Part shown: positions 5,824 through 7,632 of the stretch, in pieces
Layout: each line of letters starts with the position of its first letter
Numbering within the stretch: position 1 is the first letter of the stretch
NCBI GenBank assembly: GCA_023300365.1
Contig: JALZWD010000419.1
Coordinates: 1-7,632 of the forward strand
Origin: Flavimaricola sp.
GTDB lineage: Bacteria; Pseudomonadota; Alphaproteobacteria; Rhodobacterales; Rhodobacteraceae
DNA length: 7,632 nucleotides
Direction: 5' to 3'
Notes under the pieces: model-generated
Seen by the model: the letters and a program-made list of their open reading frames with translations, nothing else
What the model was told of the DNA's origin: nothing
The model's database searches: none
Translations under genes and position numbers: made by a program

Positions 5824-7632
5824 CAAACGGTGACGGGGTGTGAGGTGCTTGTTGGGGGAGAGATCCCTGATGGGTGTGAACATGGCAACGCGGGCGATGT
5901 GATTGCCCGAGGCCTTGAGCCCAACACCGAGCCCGATGTGTCATCGGGGGTGAATTCGGACGGGTTTGTGTTGTCGCTTGACGGTGTTGCGGTGGATGCA
6001 GATCCGACCATTGAAGAGCAGGTGCGCCGCATTGACGTGGCGATTGCCCAAGCGGATGTGCGGGTGCAGGTCAATACGCTTGATCCTGAGCCGCGCTTGG
6101 ATGTTGAGGTGGCCGGCGCGCCGCGCGCTTATGGTGTGGGCGAGACGGTGACGCTTATTTCCGAGATGAATTACCCGGCGTTTGTTACCTCGGCTGAAAT
6201 GCGGATTATTGACCGCGCGGCACCCGGTGGCCCGCGTTTGATGAGCACGGTTCCCGTGGATGCCAATGGGCGGGCCAATGTTGTGATCCCGCAAGGCGCG
6301 GACATCGTGGTTGTGCACCGCGTTTATGATGCGCGAGGGCGTTATGATGAAACCACGCCCTTGGCGTTGATGCGCCCTGATACGCGCGGGCAGGTTGATG
6401 ACGTGGAAGAGGGTACGCAATCGCTTGCGCGGCGCGGCATTCGCGTTGCAGGCGGCACGGTGACCGTATCGGCGACGGATGTGGCACCGGGTGGCGTTTT
6501 GCGCACGATGGGCGAGGAAATCCGTCCCGACAGCCGCGGACGTGCGGTGATTGAACGGATTTTGCCAGCGGGGTCTTATGACGTTGATGTGGCTCTTGCG
6601 GGTGGCGGGCAGAATGTGTCGCTTCAGCGCCCAGTTGAGATCGCAGGCGCGGAGTGGTTTTTTGTGGGTGCCGCGGACCTGACATATGGTCGGTATACCG
6701 ACGTGGGCACAGGCGAGCGGTTTACCCGTGCGGATGGGCGGCTGCAGTTTTATATCGACGGTGAGACGTTGTCTGGTTACCGGATCACCTCGTCGATCGA
6801 TACCCAAACCGGCGAATTGGAGGATATCTTTCGCCGCTTTAACGATCGAACAGCGGCGGGTGTTTTGGACCGTGTCTCTGATTTAGACGGCTATCCGACA
6901 TATGGGGATGACAGCACCATTGTGGATGACACACCCACAAGCGGCAATTTTTACCTCAGGGTGGAACAGGACAACAACTTCCTTGTTTGGGGTGATTTTA
7001 TCGCCAGCCTTGAGGGCAATGGATATGTGCGTAACGACCGCAATCTTTACGGCCTTCAGGGGCACTATGAAACGCCAACCACCACATCGCGTGGGGATGC
7101 GCAGGCGAGCGTGGATGTTTATGGCGCGCAGCCGGATGAATTGGCGGCGCGTGATGTGTTTGTCGGCACCGGCGGGTCGGTTTATTTCCTGAGGAACCAA
7201 GATATCAGCCCCGGCACCGCCAATGTGATTGTCGAAGTGCGCGATATTGTGACGGGCCGGATCACCGAGCAGGTGGCACTGGTGCGGGGGCGTGATTTTG
7301 ACCTCAATGATATTCAAGGCGTCGTGACATTGACCCGGCCCTTGTCGGGCAGTGCGGATCGGCGTTTGATTTCATCTGAATTGGGTGGCGATGAAGAGAT
7401 CCGCCTTGTGGTGCAATATGAATACGCGCCCACCGGCGCATCGATTGACGGCATGTCTTATGGGGGGCGTGTTGAGGGCTGGTTGACGGATGACGTCCGG
7501 CTTGGCTTTACGGCCACAAGTGATGACAACGGCGTGGATGATCACCGCACCTTTGGGGCCGATCTGCGCTATGAGATTGGCAACAACAGCTTTGTGCAGC
7601 TTGATTTCGCCGAAAGTGATGGGACGGGTTCT
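5743..7632 (+). CDS. Exported outer-membrane beta-barrel-like protein, partner of the repeat protein (3' partial)
   Basis: From ATG at 5743 the frame is open for 630 codons to the window edge, with no stop. Residues 1-27 are a signal peptide. A Cys pair (C33, C45) follows, then RRIDVAIAQADVRVQV (95-110), a beta-rich domain with VGETVTLISEMNYPAF (132-147), and a second one from about 231 ending at AEWFFVGAADLTYG (303-316). Conserved-looking blocks then follow: YPTYGDDST (385-393), FLVWGDF (413-419), GTGGSVYFLRNQDI (475-488) and GRDFDL (516-521). The last 60 residues alternate polar and hydrophobic residues in hairpins (GRVEGWLTDD, VRLGFTATSDD, GADLRYEIG, SFVQLDFAESD), as in outer-membrane barrels. 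I recall this set of blocks from unnamed outer-membrane proteins beside DUF11 proteins in Proteobacteria, but no function is established. It may anchor or export the neighbour (inference). Confidence 0.9.
   Translation, partial: MLKLGMKTQASTIAVLALIGAYSGASAQTVTGCEVLVGGEIPDGCEHGNAGDVIARGLEPNTEPDVSSGVNSDGFVLSLDGVAVDADPTIEEQVRRIDVAIAQADVRVQVNTLDPEPRLDVEVAGAPRAYGVGETVTLISEMNYPAFVTSAEMRIIDRAAPGGPRLMSTVPVDANGRANVVIPQGADIVVVHRVYDARGRYDETTPLALMRPDTRGQVDDVEEGTQSLARRGIRVAGGTVTVSATDVAPGGVLRTMGEEIRPDSRGRAVIERILPAGSYDVDVALAGGGQNVSLQRPVEIAGAEWFFVGAADLTYGRYTDVGTGERFTRADGRLQFYIDGETLSGYRITSSIDTQTGELEDIFRRFNDRTAAGVLDRVSDLDGYPTYGDDSTIVDDTPTSGNFYLRVEQDNNFLVWGDFIASLEGNGYVRNDRNLYGLQGHYETPTTTSRGDAQASVDVYGAQPDELAARDVFVGTGGSVYFLRNQDISPGTANVIVEVRDIVTGRITEQVALVRGRDFDLNDIQGVVTLTRPLSGSADRRLISSELGGDEEIRLVVQYEYAPTGASIDGMSYGGRVEGWLTDDVRLGFTATSDDNGVDDHRTFGADLRYEIGNNSFVQLDFAESDGTGS

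Noticed and set aside
5941..6807. A 288-codon open frame on the minus strand
   Set aside because: It is antisense to the barrel-like gene, whose + frame is open throughout and has a signal peptide and ribosome site. The minus product is Arg- and His-rich without recognisable motifs.

Overview
The window holds two large genes on the + strand, both cut by the window edges, with only 11 bases between them. Nothing else supportable is present: no RNA genes, mobile elements, CRISPR or terminator, and no promoter between the genes.

Organism: probably a marine alphaproteobacterium, with Rhodobacterales the best guess. This rests on the moderately high GC, the strong use of GTG, GAT, TTG and CTT codons, and my memory of where this gene pair occurs. 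A Gram-negative envelope is supported by the outer-membrane-barrel-like second product and the OmpA-like tail of the first. The taxon is inference.

Layout: bases 2-5731 are the last 1909 codons of a giant secreted repeat protein. In order it carries a DUF11-type domain, a variant DUF11-like domain with a cysteine pair, a third divergent repeat, six DUF7507/DUF11-like beta-sandwich repeats (1625-4372) joined by Asp-rich linkers, an SdrD_B-like domain, another classical DUF11 domain, a second SdrD_B-like domain, and a short OmpA_C-like tail ending at the stop. The reading frame is open to the left edge, so its start and export signal lie upstream. Bases 5743-7632 are the first 630 codons of a second exported protein, with a clear signal peptide, periplasmic beta-rich domains and a region that looks like outer-membrane beta-strands. 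It is open to the right edge.

Working together: the close spacing, the Shine-Dalgarno sequence overlapping the upstream stop codon, and the matched envelope features point to one transcript. It would encode a long, probably calcium-stiffened surface or periplasmic stalk and a barrel partner that could anchor or export it. I recognise the pairing as a recurrent but functionally unnamed arrangement. The job of the pair is not established.

Most interesting points: the central repeats appear to have grown by duplication of a two-domain unit; a DxNxDG calcium-type loop is present in only four of six repeats; all ten visible cysteines fall in five close pairs; and the OmpA-like tail seems to have lost the usual peptidoglycan-binding aspartate.
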